DNA of 64,000 nucleotides. It comes from Vreelandella alkaliphila (GTDB taxonomy: Bacteria; Pseudomonadota; Gammaproteobacteria; Pseudomonadales; Halomonadaceae). The stretch spans positions 1 through 64,000 of the forward strand of contig NZ_JABASV010000013.1 in the NCBI RefSeq assembly GCF_016107625.1. The letters run 5' to 3'. This document shows, piece after piece, positions 9,108 to 18,308 of the stretch. The position numbers and the translations under genes are program-made. Within the stretch, counting starts at the first letter, position 1. Every line of letters begins with the position of its first letter. The notes beneath the pieces are model-generated. The model did not search any database. It worked only from the letters and a program-made list of their open reading frames with translations, and had not been told where the DNA came from.

Positions 9108-9320
9108 TCATGTATAAACTCCCCACTCAATCTGGGTTATTAGGTCCAGCACCTGTTGGGCATCCTCTTTCATAACATCAATGGGACGCCTCCAGTCAAG
9201 ACCCATTGCTTCTTTATGCAACCACTCGTCTGCCGCACTTCGATCACCGCCGAACAAATTAATCGCTGCTCTCCAGACGATTACGGCGGAGTCATTTTCT
9301 GGTTCGTCAGTGTATTGCAT
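9108..9320 (-). CDS. MbcA/ParS/Xre-type antitoxin toxin-binding domain protein (DUF2384), stand-alone
   Basis: 70 aa from ATG 9320, with AGGAG 9 nt upstream. LFGGDRSAADEWLHKEAMGL, the conserved RRPID segment and the ending EWGVYT match the C-terminal toxin-binding domain of MbcA/ParS/Xre antitoxins. In that family the domain covers the active site of RES-type NAD-degrading or ADP-ribosylating toxins. The usual N-terminal Xre-like helix-turn-helix half is absent, yet the ribosome-binding site places the start here, so the gene seems to be born short rather than cut. Its downstream neighbour is an unrecognised 132-aa protein, not a RES toxin. Confidence 0.7.
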   Translation of the reverse strand: MQYTDEPENDSAVIVWRAAINLFGGDRSAADEWLHKEAMGLDWRRPIDVMKEDAQQVLDLITQIEWGVYT

Positions 9321-9692
9321 TATCCAACTCTCCTATTATGCAGACAGCTCTGCTCAATTATCTGTCGCTTTCGTGTATTGTCAAAAGCAGCATAATATGA
9401 AAAACCTAGTGAAGTAGTTGGTGCTACATTAGGCGAAAGGTCAATTTATTGCGCAACTTGATAAGCAAGTAAGTCCGCTACCTACGAAGCCGATTTCCCG
9501 AGGCGAGATCATGAGCGATCTGCATTCTTCCTGACGATTACCCTGAGCTACGCTTGATCTGCTGGCATCGCCCTCGTGAGAGGCCTTAATTTATTTAGAG
9601 AACACCCACTTCATAGAGCGTTTTCCCGGAGGTCATTCAACCCGACGCTCATAATATTGCGAGACAGGAAGGCAATTCATTAGCAACCGCTC
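9321..9692. other. Gene-free stretch
   Basis: About 370 bp between divergent small genes. I see no ORF with a plausible start signal and no hairpin or repeat that I can support. Confidence 0.4.
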
Positions 9693-9911
9693 ATGAGTAG
9701 CGTAAAGAAATCTTTGCAGACGATCGATGCTTACCGGATGCTAACTAAAAAACCTAACTGGGATCGAAAACCAAAGCTAATCGCTATAGCTCGAACGAAA
9801 ATCGACGAGATATTGCATGAGATGTATTTACCAGAGCTGCGCCCATTAGTGAAATGGCCAGCTTGGAAAAGGTTAGCTAAAATCTCATATTTAAGCTCTA
9901 ACAAACGCTAA
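9693..9911 (+). CDS. Small basic hypothetical ORF
   Basis: 72 codons beginning MSSVKKSLQTIDAYRMLTKK, rich in Lys and Arg and predicted helical. No clear ribosome-binding site precedes the ATG and no family is recognised. It may be a relic or a chance ORF. Confidence 0.25.
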   Translation: MSSVKKSLQTIDAYRMLTKKPNWDRKPKLIAIARTKIDEILHEMYLPELRPLVKWPAWKRLAKISYLSSNKR

Positions 9912-10023
9912 ATTAGAGTCCATCAGAGACACAACCGACTGGTCGTTGAACTGTGCGATGGTGCCTACCACGGTTTTCACGCCTGAGAAAAACAAATAAT
10001 GAGGCATAACCTAAACATCCTAA

Positions 10024-10362
10024 ATGGGTCTACGTATGCCAACTTTCTCACCTGATACTATGGCTATTATCCTTCCTCTCAGCATTTTGTTCGCTGCTTC
10101 GCTTTTGTTCGGCGTTGGTCTTGTCTGGGCTCGCTTTCGTGATCGACAAATGCAAGTATGCCTACAGCTTGAGCGCTCTGCTCAAGCTATCTTGGATCAG
10201 ATTGAACCGTGGGCAGGCTCCCAAGCTGCTGCATGGGAGTGGTATCAAACATATCCCATAGCGCCCCTTGGCGGGCAAACAGCCGAGCAATTAGTTGCTC
10301 AGGGAAGAACTCACGAGGTGATGGTCTACTTAGCTCATATTCGTCAAGGTGGCTACGCCTAG
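10024..10362 (+). CDS. Membrane-anchored MbcA/ParS/Xre-type (DUF2384) protein
   Basis: 112 aa. Residues about 12-36 form one hydrophobic helix (MAIILPLSILFAASLLFGVG) followed by the basic ARFRDRQ, so the rest should face the cytoplasm. After an amphipathic stretch, the C-terminus carries the typical end of the toxin-binding domain: PLGGQTAEQLVAQGRTHEVM, then AHIRQGGYA. Antitoxins of this family are normally soluble with an Xre-like N-terminus, so a transmembrane helix in that place is odd. The start codon has only weak upstream support. No RES toxin gene is recognisable downstream. Confidence 0.65.
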   Translation: MGLRMPTFSPDTMAIILPLSILFAASLLFGVGLVWARFRDRQMQVCLQLERSAQAILDQIEPWAGSQAAAWEWYQTYPIAPLGGQTAEQLVAQGRTHEVMVYLAHIRQGGYA

Positions 10363-11035
10363 CACGATTTACTATTCAATTATCACCTCGACTGGCCACG
10401 TAAAAACCCGAAAAGCACTTCTATGGCCTCGAACACAGATTTCCATTACACCAGAGCCAACGCTTGGTATCAGACGAAAAATCGTCTGGCTGATCTCCAG
10501 ACTGAATTTTGTCTATCCGAACTCCCACTTCTCTCTTCGCATCCAGAAGGAAGTCGCGCAGCCTATCCTTAGAGTCTCCAACGAATGCAACAGGTTTCTT
10601 GCGCGCTACGCTGACTCCTCAATTTTCTTGATGGCTATATCGATATAATAGAATTATCAATCAAATAGCTTAAGCTTGATGTTGAAAACCACGAGGTGCC
10701 AATGCTCCATTAGGTTCCTCTTACCCATAAATCAAGTCTATCGTGAGACTTGGTCTTAACCAGCAACAGTGGCCACATCAGACCGCTCGAAGGGCGAAAG
10801 CCGCGAGTTGTTTCATGCAACACAAGAACTTCGGCAGCTATGGATTTAAAGGTTGACCAAGTTATCATCCTGCAATATTTGGGTAGCAAAAGGAGCCTAC
10901 CCACATGTCGGGAACCCGCAGCATTTGAACTGATGCTCTATAGCACCGTCAAAAGGGGTATCAGAGAAGGGTTGGCTTTCGCCGACAAGCAATTACACCC
11001 CATTCTTGCAGGACAGGGAGTTTTCGGAGCACTTT
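10363..11035. other. Stretch without a supportable gene; possible decayed coding DNA
   Basis: Directly after the TAG of the DUF2384 gene the same frame stays open for about 64 codons (10363 to about 10570) and looks protein-like (NAWYQTKNRLADLQTEFC, then SELPLLSSHPEGSRAAYP). It has no ribosome-binding site. It could be a readthrough extension, a decayed partner or chance. The remainder to 11035 shows nothing I can support. Confidence 0.3.
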
Positions 11036-11203
11036 ATGGACTACGAATATGCAATTGTGAAAGTCGAAGAAGGCATTGGCACTCTGCTTTGTAACCGCTG
11101 TGGCATTGTCATTGCCCAGGGTATTAAACACGAAGACAGGGAACACTACTGTACAATGTGTATGAGCGGTAATTGCAAGGCAAAATTCAAGAAAGACAAG
11201 TAA
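11036..11203 (+). CDS. Small zinc-ribbon-like hypothetical protein
   Basis: 55 aa from ATG 11036, with GGAG 6 nt before it; an upstream in-frame ATG at 11006 has weaker support. It contains CNRCG and then HYCTMCMSGNC, giving two CxxC pairs about 20 residues apart, a plausible zinc ribbon. The tail is basic (KAKFKKDK). Function is unknown. Confidence 0.45.
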   Translation: MDYEYAIVKVEEGIGTLLCNRCGIVIAQGIKHEDREHYCTMCMSGNCKAKFKKDK

Positions 11204-11271
11204 ACAAGTTGGGGTCTGAGGCTTGGCAACGCCGGCGATGATTTACAAGTGTTGCGCAACGACATCGATCC

Positions 11272-11616
11272 AAAGGCCTTTGGATCGTTGCCCTAGGTCT
11301 TCCAATGATCATGCAACCCACTTCAGGAGACGACTTCACGTCTCGAATGTTGGATGCGGTCAACCACATGATGCTGGACATGATGGCTGCCATCGCCCGC
11401 AAAGATTACGAGCAGCGCCGCCAACATCAGGCCTAGGGGAGTTTGAAGGCTCAACAAGAAGGTCGCTATGAAGGTCAGCCCATTAAACGACGACAGATAG
11501 CCGAGCTCCTGGCGGCAGGCTTTCAGGGGGCGCAAGACAGCAAAGCCCCCAAGTCAGCATTTACACCGTCTACAATGCCAAGAAACACGGCATATAGTAC
11601 CTCTCCCGCGTTTTAA
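11272..11616 (+). pseudogene. Degenerate serine recombinase (resolvase/invertase), C-terminal half
   Basis: In frame from about 11272 the plus strand reads LGLPMIMQPTSGDDFTSRML, then NHMMLDMMAAIARKDYEQRR. This is the long helix typical of small serine recombinases. A TAG at 11434 interrupts it, and the same frame continues LKAQQEGRYEGQPIKRRQIA with a remnant of the helix-turn-helix. The N-terminal catalytic part with the active serine is not found upstream in any frame. It is a dead mobile-element relic. Confidence 0.65.
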
Positions 11617-12043
11617 CATAGATGCGCAGAAAACCCGCTTGTTGGGCGCCACCAAAACACCTACCAAAATCGGCTTTGATGATCAGAACCTGCACAACTA
11701 CCTATGAGCAGGTCAGGTGCCTTCTCCTACAGTCTATAGTCACCTCCGGCAAGCAATGCCTGGGCATTACGCTCTGGTCACTGGATTCCGCGCGATACCT
11801 CTCGATGGGCAGAACTGCCGTTTGTACGTTCATCACGCGAAATTGGGGTATAGTTACTAAATTAGAAGATAGCGTTAAAACCTGCGCCTTTTCAATCCTT
11901 TGAGCACATGTAGTAGCTGATAGTTTATTTTAAAGCACATATAGTACCAGCAAGCAGAAGACGGTAGTACATCTCACTACAAGATATTAATTTTTATTAA
12001 CATAAAGTCTGAGCCTTTCGATCCTAAAGCATTGAGGAACCAC
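11617..12043. other. Gene-free stretch upstream of the AT-rich orphan gene
   Basis: No ORF here has a supportable start. Two direct repeats CACATRTAGTA lie at 11905-11915 and 11936-11946, 31 bp apart, about 100-140 bp before the next gene; they could be binding sites. A ribosome-binding site GAGGA precedes the ATG at 12044. Confidence 0.35.
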
Positions 12044-12925
12044 ATGCTCCAAGAACAAAATAAAACGCATTTTCAGTACCCTGAAAATCTCATTATCAAA
12101 GTAGTTTCTTTAGAAGACGCTATAAAGCTTCAATATAGTAACGGCATCGAATGCACCCCAGAAAACCTAGCAAACACTGAAATAAAAGATTTCACTTACC
12201 ACCTGCAAAGCATTTTAAATAATTATTTAGAAAATCTACCACCTAGTATCGAAGGCCGCATTGAGAATAAATTTTTCATAGAAACAGATGGCGAGCATAA
12301 GAACAAATATATCGGCATGCTATTTTTAAGCGACCAGTCTCATCAAAAAAAACTAACAAGTAAACTTTCTTTACTGGCTTACGAAATAACGCATTCTGTC
12401 ATCACACAAAGAGACATCTTAAGTATTGCACCTATCAGTCAGACCTCACCAGAAGACAAAGCATTTATTACTGAGAAAGTTGAAAAATTTATTAACAAAA
12501 AAAGCGGAAAATCGATTAAGCACCCATTCACCGCATCACTGGAAACAGATGATAAAAAACAACCAAAAGCTGAAATTTTAGTCAGCGGGCAGTATTCTTC
12601 ACCAACATTTATAACGCCCAAACCAATTTCCATTGAAGGTTATGCGATTCCAGCTGGGTATGATGAACACAGCAATACAATTTCTCTTTATAATATCGAT
12701 TCAACTAATAAAGTCTCAAGCACACCTTTTACACTCTCATCCAATCATGCTGATCACATCATGACATTAGCTTTAGCAAAAGTTAATAACGACATTTTAT
12801 ACTACACCGGCGAGCGTTTTGAAAACCCTAAAGGTCCCACTAAGCAAAAGACATATGCATTGTATACTCTTTCCATTGTGAGCAATGATAGTCCTTACAA
12901 AAACTTTCAGCTGCAATCTAACTAA
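12044..12925 (+). CDS. AT-rich orphan gene, unknown function
   Basis: 293 aa from ATG 12044, preceded by GAGG 6 nt away. There is no signal peptide and no membrane segment. The composition is rich in Lys, Asn, Ser and Ile. An N-terminal part (about 1-120) with helices (NLIIKVVSLEDAIKLQYSNG) is followed by a mixed beta-rich C-terminal part. I recognise no family. Base composition is far more AT-rich than the metabolic genes, a sign of transfer. Its 3' end overlaps the 3' end of the giant recombinase gene by 8 bp, tail to tail, which suggests that the two arrived together. Confidence 0.65.
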   Translation: MLQEQNKTHFQYPENLIIKVVSLEDAIKLQYSNGIECTPENLANTEIKDFTYHLQSILNNYLENLPPSIEGRIENKFFIETDGEHKNKYIGMLFLSDQSHQKKLTSKLSLLAYEITHSVITQRDILSIAPISQTSPEDKAFITEKVEKFINKKSGKSIKHPFTASLETDDKKQPKAEILVSGQYSSPTFITPKPISIEGYAIPAGYDEHSNTISLYNIDSTNKVSSTPFTLSSNHADHIMTLALAKVNNDILYYTGERFENPKGPTKQKTYALYTLSIVSNDSPYKNFQLQSN

Positions 12926-15900
12926 CGTTAAAACCTTTCCCTTTTACATACAGATAAGTGGCAGTCACCAAGTAAGCGACTGCCAACTCATAACGATTTC
13001 TCACGACATCACTTTCATTTTTAGTTAATAATAGCCCCGCATATTGCTGATACTTCATCTCTCTACCGACCTTGACAACCTCAAACATATCTAGCTGAAC
13101 TCCCACATCGCTGGTCTCTTTTAATCCATACGCGATCAACATCCTCCTTATGTCATCGCTGCAGTTTTTGCCAACAATCTCGTAGTTGCTTTTAGCTACG
13201 TTAAATGCTTTGACAGTACGGGCAATAATGGCCACATGCCTTGCTTCACTCATCAATAGATGCCGATGACGCCCAACCTGGCACGCTAATTCATCAAGCT
13301 CTAACACTTCACGAATAGTTAAAGTTTCACTATCAATTGCTTTAGTATGTTCAAGTAGCCTATCCCAAGCAGCGTCGCTGATACTGCGCAGCAACCCCAA
13401 AGGATAGTCCTGCGACGTCACCCACTGATCCTGTCCACGAACTTTGAAGCGCATATTGTTTTCAGCTGCCTTAACAACATCTTCAAGAAGGGCAGCATGT
13501 AATGGGGACAACTCTAACGCCTCACCCGCTCGTCGCACACTCTGCCGCAGCGCACCTAAGCGCAACGCTTTCATCAATAAATACGGTGTAGGATCGTTAA
13601 ATAAGGAACGTTCGTGATGTGGTACAGCAGCTGGCGTGTAACGTTTAAAATCCTGTGGCTTTATTGCTTCTTTGAGAATGCTGCCATTTGTCCCTTTAAC
13701 AGGTGTCAGCGCATCTGCCCATTCTAGAATCAAGTGATTATAGTTTAGTAACCCTGTTGCAGGCTGTCGGTGCCCCATTAAGCGCGCCAGACCCATCATC
13801 ACGCGACGCGAACAGTGATGTTGCTGCCCCATCACCATTTGACGAAGGTGAGCGCTATCTACGTGCTGAGTTATTTTGATGGCGACAGGCGTGTTTAGCT
13901 GCAGCAGAGCGGCTGCCGTTATATTGTAAAACGCATGACGGGCGTGATGGAGTGAGAGGGCTGGGCTGCCACTCACGTGACGCAACATATCTATCTCTGT
14001 AGCGCTGATGGCTGATGCACTAAGCGCTGCTGCGACTTTCCCATCACGCATCTCGCCTAAAAGCGGCATCGAGGCTTCACCACCTAGCAGTGCATCATGA
14101 CGGTTGAGCACAGCGTGGATTGTACGTTGCTCTATCGCGTCGAGAGAAAACAAAAGTGGGACAGCGCGGCGAGAGGCCTCGCTTTTAAGTGTTCGATAAC
14201 GATTATTCCGAACCAGCACCCAACTGTAGCCATGAGATGTACACCAATCTCGCCGGAGCAATCCCCTCGCTTCATCTAGCCGCAAGCCAAAGCGATACGC
14301 ACATAGCAATACAAACTGAAGTAAACACTTAATATCGGAGTCTCGTTGCGATGCTTCTATCCGCTTTAATGTCTCAAGATATTCTCGTTCTGAGAGTATT
14401 TCAGCACGCACGTGTCGCCCTTGCTCTGCAACGGCTAGCTCATCCCAATCCGGCTCTTCAACTCCATAAGAGGCAGCTACACGATGAAAAGAGCGCAGGC
14501 GATGGCTAAAGTAGCTCATATCGCTTAGCTGGAATTCTTGATAATCAATTAGCCCCGCATAAAAGGCCGTAACTTCTTCACTACCGAGCTTCATCAAATC
14601 GACACCGTACGCAAGCTCCTCAAAAAGCTTACGCAACGCGCCCCAGTAGCGCTGGATACTACTGCTTTCGAACGGCTTAAAGCGCCTTCCCGCTTGCCCC
14701 TTACCACTCCGGATAACCGCTGCAATCCAGATAACCAACAGCATGATGGCACTACTTACCTTACCGTTTCGCTGCGTTACCAGTTGTTCCAGTGATTTTG
14801 CCGTTATTTTTGCCTGCGGTTTGGCATAGGCATCCAAAAGTTGCTTCACCTCTTTAAAGAGAAGTACCGTCTGTTGCTGCAACTCGTATTTATCGCCGCT
14901 CGCTCGCAATAGTGCCGGTAGCGTTATAGGAGGCTTCGAACCCTCAGTGTTGACGATTGGAGGTGGGAACACCAGCGATTTACCGTGCACGATACGGATA
15001 TGTGCTTGCATCGGGAGGCTCGTAGCTACTATCCGCCCTGCTAGGGCGCCAGCAACTACGCCTGGTAATTCGAGAAGATTGGCTTGATCGACAATAGCAG
15101 CCGCCTGCCCAAGTATCTGCTGGACCGTTATACACTCTTGACTCTCAACGCTTTGGATAAACGCCTCAGTTAAAGGCGGCGCTTGTGTTGGGGTCGACCA
15201 AAGATCATCGAGTGCTTTTGTCGATGTTAGCTGTTGACCATAACTTAAGAGTGACGCCACATGGTAGGACACCTTATGGCGCTGTACAGGGGCCTGCCAG
15301 TCGGTGCTATCCAACTGCTCACTGTACTCCAGGTAATAGGCTTTCCGATGATATAACAGACGAAAGTTGTCCCCCAGACACACATCCTCCAATAAACGTG
15401 TGTAGCTAATACGTTTTTCAATGCATAAAAGTAGCGCACCGAGCGCTAACGCTTGGCGTTTAGAACAGTGGGTTCGCGTCGCGTAGGGACGTATATCCAT
15501 TGCCCACTGCATCAATTGCGCCATTAACGTCGCGTAAGCGGGTGCGTGCTCATGAATCAGCGTTTTTTCTGGCAACATCGGAATGTAGCGGCGCTGAAAC
15601 GCATGGCGATGCGGTGACTCATGCCGCTCTAGAAGACGGGTCAGCACACTAAACCGTAAGGCTGCAGAGGGGTAAGGCGTTTTCCCCTGCTGAAGCAACA
15701 TGTGCCGCCCCAGTTGATTGATCTCATTAGCGGGCAGCGTGGCAATATCACGCCCTTTTAGAAACAACTCAATATCATTAAGCGCTGCTCTGATAATACT
15801 TCGAGTTGCTAAGCGACGATTTTTTTCGCGTAACCGCTGACCAAACATCCGGGAAAATGGCATTGAATCCCGCAAGCTGCTCACGGTGGAAACGGGCAAG

Positions 15901-18308
15901 GTGGCCGGTGGTACTAGCAAATCAAACGACAGTCGCTCAAAGAGTTCGTTGACCTCTTTGCGATATGCTGTCCAATCGTCCATCCAGCACCGGGCAGAGG
16001 TATCGCTATAAGTGGCGACCCCTTTCTCAGCGTGCCCCAGCCAGCCATCCACTACTTCGTTATCGACGCCTAATAGGGGCAATTGCTGTGCTAGACGGTG
16101 ACGGAACAGATTGGGAGGTAGTGGCCAATCGAATAAAGGTACACCGGGTAGATCTGTCGCCGACATAGAGTGCCAATTAAGCGACTCATCGAGTAAGAAG
16201 AACAGTGGCTGTTCGGCCTTCGCAGGCACTTTTAGGAGCGAGTTAATTCGCGAGGCGACTGCAGGGTGGGTATTCAACAAATGAACAGCGAGACGCTGGA
16301 GGTACGCTAGGTAAGCCTCGACAAACTCAAGCGCCTTATCGGCCAACGGCACCATACGACCATTACGCACACCGCTGCCTTCCGCTTTATCATTAATAAA
16401 CACAGCCGGAAGGGCGTGATTAAAAAACCGTGGACTTTCAAAAGGATCTTTCAGGTAGCGGCTACCCGTTGCCGCATAAAGGGCCATGACACAGTAACTT
16501 GTCCAGTGATTATGTAGACGCACCAGATCATTGCCGTTTAACGTTTCGTTAAGCTGCTGAGTCGCTTTGCTAATCGCTCTATTGAGCTCAGCTTCAAGAA
16601 GAACCAGCAAACTGCCTTGGTTCGTTGACTGTAACGTTTCTGCGCCCTGGAACTGATACGGTAAAGCGAGCCCTTGTTCAATCGCATCAATATCCCAGCT
16701 GGCATAGCTACAAGCACCAGGTAAGGCGCTATTGGGGTGGGCCGTTAACATCCTCGCGAAATGGTGATTGCCTGACGCATCAAAAACAGTTTGACCCCAT
16801 GCCTCAGCTAGCCTTCCGCTAGTCACACGAGGGCATACAGCACTCATGCGTTCATTAAACCACACCTCAATTTTGTGACCTGGCGATACGCATTGCCACA
16901 ACTCTGATAACGATACTGGAGTAGATATTCGCTGATGACTTCCGCTTGTAAGTGCCACAGTTACGTCGGCATTTAGCCCAACACACTGAGTTTCATGAAC
17001 GGCGGCTACGTAAGGCTGCGCGCCGATATTGGGCTGCCAGGCATTACGTCGACGCGGTGACAAGCGAACCATCTGCTTGAGGTTTGATGATAAAGACCAC
17101 TCCCCTTGGGGCGCATCTCCAATGCCCATTGCAAGCACTTGGCTAAGAGACCGCGAAAAACGTATCGCGAGCCACACTAACGCTCCGCCCAATCGCTCTC
17201 GTTGATCAGTATGATTGAGCTGCTGGGCAATCCACTGCTCAATCAGTAAACGCTCAGGTGGCAAAAGTTTGGAATAGCTCCACGGTAGGTAATGAGAGGT
17301 TTCCGCTTGCTGATGATAGAAGCTACGCCCGGTAAGTTCTTGCTGAGCCTGCGTATCGGTTGCATCAACCGGCAGTAAATAAATCGCTTCATCAGCTTCT
17401 TCGTCTGCCGAATCCTCTGGGCTTGGGTAGACTTCGATGAGCTGCTCAGAGGACTCATTAAAGCTTATTAACGGTGCCGGCTCAGAAATGGGCGCGGATA
17501 ACTCAGCATGCACAAAAGGCTGCGGAGTAAAGTCACGCTGGGTAGTAAAAGGCTTTATATCGCCACTGGCAATCTCGATGATGGCATTGATGAATGCGGT
17601 ACCACTTTTACCAAATGTATGGCTTTGCTTGTACTGCTCAGCAGCCAAAGACAACGCGTCAGTAAAACGTTCAAATGCCCAATTATCAGGTGTCAGGTAA
17701 CGTCGGGCACGGCGCAAGACATCATCAACGAGTTGCCACTGTGCTTGATAGCGGTCTGCAATCAAAAAGCGCGCTGCGGTACTGATATTTCGATCCGCTA
17801 AGCAATGCTCTGTAACTACCCGATTCGCCGCCTGCGCGACCAACCACAAGCGTAGCGCACGCCTTAACACGTATTCAGATGATTGTTCCGCCCCAGGCAA
17901 CGGATAAGTAATTAACGTTATAAGAAACGTTTGCTCTTTAAGGCTGCCTTTATATGTATGTTTCGTTTTTGTAGCGTCTCCTGCGTGAAGAAATGCAGGA
18001 TACTGACGGTTGATCAAGGGATCTTGACGAATGGCTTTCGCCAGATCATCTAGGGAGGCAAGGGTGGGATTTTGCCGCCATCGAGCCAGAATGTCTTTTG
18101 ATTCAGGATGGTGAAATTCACTAACCAAGTTGCCAATCGCGACAATCTGGTGATCCAATCCAAGCGTCCAAAAAGCCAGTTCCAGAGCATCACTGAGATC
18201 ATGCTGGGCAGCCCATTGGCATATATCGCGATAGGGGTGGCCAAAGCGCGCTATTTGATTATCTGTGCTTTTTGCATCGTTTTTGACTGCGGTCGTATAC
18301 GCTACCAT
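12918..18308 (-). CDS. Giant protein with two tyrosine-recombinase catalytic domains
   Basis: 1796 aa from ATG 18308, one unbroken frame. Two separate regions carry full tyrosine-recombinase residue sets. Domain 1 (about 540-800): Arg617 in ATGSRYLKD, Lys641 in INDKAEGSG, Arg736 in NLFRHRLAQ (Asn733 replaces the usual His of HxxR), His759 and Tyr767 in GWLGHAEKGVATYSD. Domain 2 (about 1240-1540): Arg1343 in GLRLDEARGLL, Lys1375 in TLKSEASRRAVP, His1454 and Arg1457 in LHHARHAFYN, His1513 and Tyr1523 in LMGHRQPATGLLNYNHL. Before domain 2 a helical segment (SSSIQRYWGALRKLFEELAY) resembles a core-binding domain. About 530 N-terminal and 260 C-terminal residues match nothing I know. Usual integrases are 300-500 aa. 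It likely moves or maintains the surrounding accessory DNA; no att sites were identified. Confidence 0.8.
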   Translation of the reverse strand: MVAYTTAVKNDAKSTDNQIARFGHPYRDICQWAAQHDLSDALELAFWTLGLDHQIVAIGNLVSEFHHPESKDILARWRQNPTLASLDDLAKAIRQDPLINRQYPAFLHAGDATKTKHTYKGSLKEQTFLITLITYPLPGAEQSSEYVLRRALRLWLVAQAANRVVTEHCLADRNISTAARFLIADRYQAQWQLVDDVLRRARRYLTPDNWAFERFTDALSLAAEQYKQSHTFGKSGTAFINAIIEIASGDIKPFTTQRDFTPQPFVHAELSAPISEPAPLISFNESSEQLIEVYPSPEDSADEEADEAIYLLPVDATDTQAQQELTGRSFYHQQAETSHYLPWSYSKLLPPERLLIEQWIAQQLNHTDQRERLGGALVWLAIRFSRSLSQVLAMGIGDAPQGEWSLSSNLKQMVRLSPRRRNAWQPNIGAQPYVAAVHETQCVGLNADVTVALTSGSHQRISTPVSLSELWQCVSPGHKIEVWFNERMSAVCPRVTSGRLAEAWGQTVFDASGNHHFARMLTAHPNSALPGACSYASWDIDAIEQGLALPYQFQGAETLQSTNQGSLLVLLEAELNRAISKATQQLNETLNGNDLVRLHNHWTSYCVMALYAATGSRYLKDPFESPRFFNHALPAVFINDKAEGSGVRNGRMVPLADKALEFVEAYLAYLQRLAVHLLNTHPAVASRINSLLKVPAKAEQPLFFLLDESLNWHSMSATDLPGVPLFDWPLPPNLFRHRLAQQLPLLGVDNEVVDGWLGHAEKGVATYSDTSARCWMDDWTAYRKEVNELFERLSFDLLVPPATLPVSTVSSLRDSMPFSRMFGQRLREKNRRLATRSIIRAALNDIELFLKGRDIATLPANEINQLGRHMLLQQGKTPYPSAALRFSVLTRLLERHESPHRHAFQRRYIPMLPEKTLIHEHAPAYATLMAQLMQWAMDIRPYATRTHCSKRQALALGALLLCIEKRISYTRLLEDVCLGDNFRLLYHRKAYYLEYSEQLDSTDWQAPVQRHKVSYHVASLLSYGQQLTSTKALDDLWSTPTQAPPLTEAFIQSVESQECITVQQILGQAAAIVDQANLLELPGVVAGALAGRIVATSLPMQAHIRIVHGKSLVFPPPIVNTEGSKPPITLPALLRASGDKYELQQQTVLLFKEVKQLLDAYAKPQAKITAKSLEQLVTQRNGKVSSAIMLLVIWIAAVIRSGKGQAGRRFKPFESSSIQRYWGALRKLFEELAYGVDLMKLGSEEVTAFYAGLIDYQEFQLSDMSYFSHRLRSFHRVAASYGVEEPDWDELAVAEQGRHVRAEILSEREYLETLKRIEASQRDSDIKCLLQFVLLCAYRFGLRLDEARGLLRRDWCTSHGYSWVLVRNNRYRTLKSEASRRAVPLLFSLDAIEQRTIHAVLNRHDALLGGEASMPLLGEMRDGKVAAALSASAISATEIDMLRHVSGSPALSLHHARHAFYNITAAALLQLNTPVAIKITQHVDSAHLRQMVMGQQHHCSRRVMMGLARLMGHRQPATGLLNYNHLILEWADALTPVKGTNGSILKEAIKPQDFKRYTPAAVPHHERSLFNDPTPYLLMKALRLGALRQSVRRAGEALELSPLHAALLEDVVKAAENNMRFKVRGQDQWVTSQDYPLGLLRSISDAAWDRLLEHTKAIDSETLTIREVLELDELACQVGRHRHLLMSEARHVAIIARTVKAFNVAKSNYEIVGKNCSDDIRRMLIAYGLKETSDVGVQLDMFEVVKVGREMKYQQYAGLLLTKNESDVVRNRYELAVAYLVTATYLYVKGKGFNVS

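Noticed and set aside
10349-10648. 99-aa ORF after the membrane DUF2384 gene as its RES toxin
   Set aside because: It overlaps the upstream gene, lacks RES residues, has no ribosome-binding site and has irregular composition.
11622-11903. 93-aa ORF
   Set aside because: Composition is unlike a protein (Cys/Thr/Trp-rich), with no start signal and no recognisable fold.
12918-18308. Gamma-mobile-trio GmtY recombinase
   Set aside because: As far as I recall that family is much shorter and travels with two partner genes; neither partner is seen, and the size and double active site do not fit.
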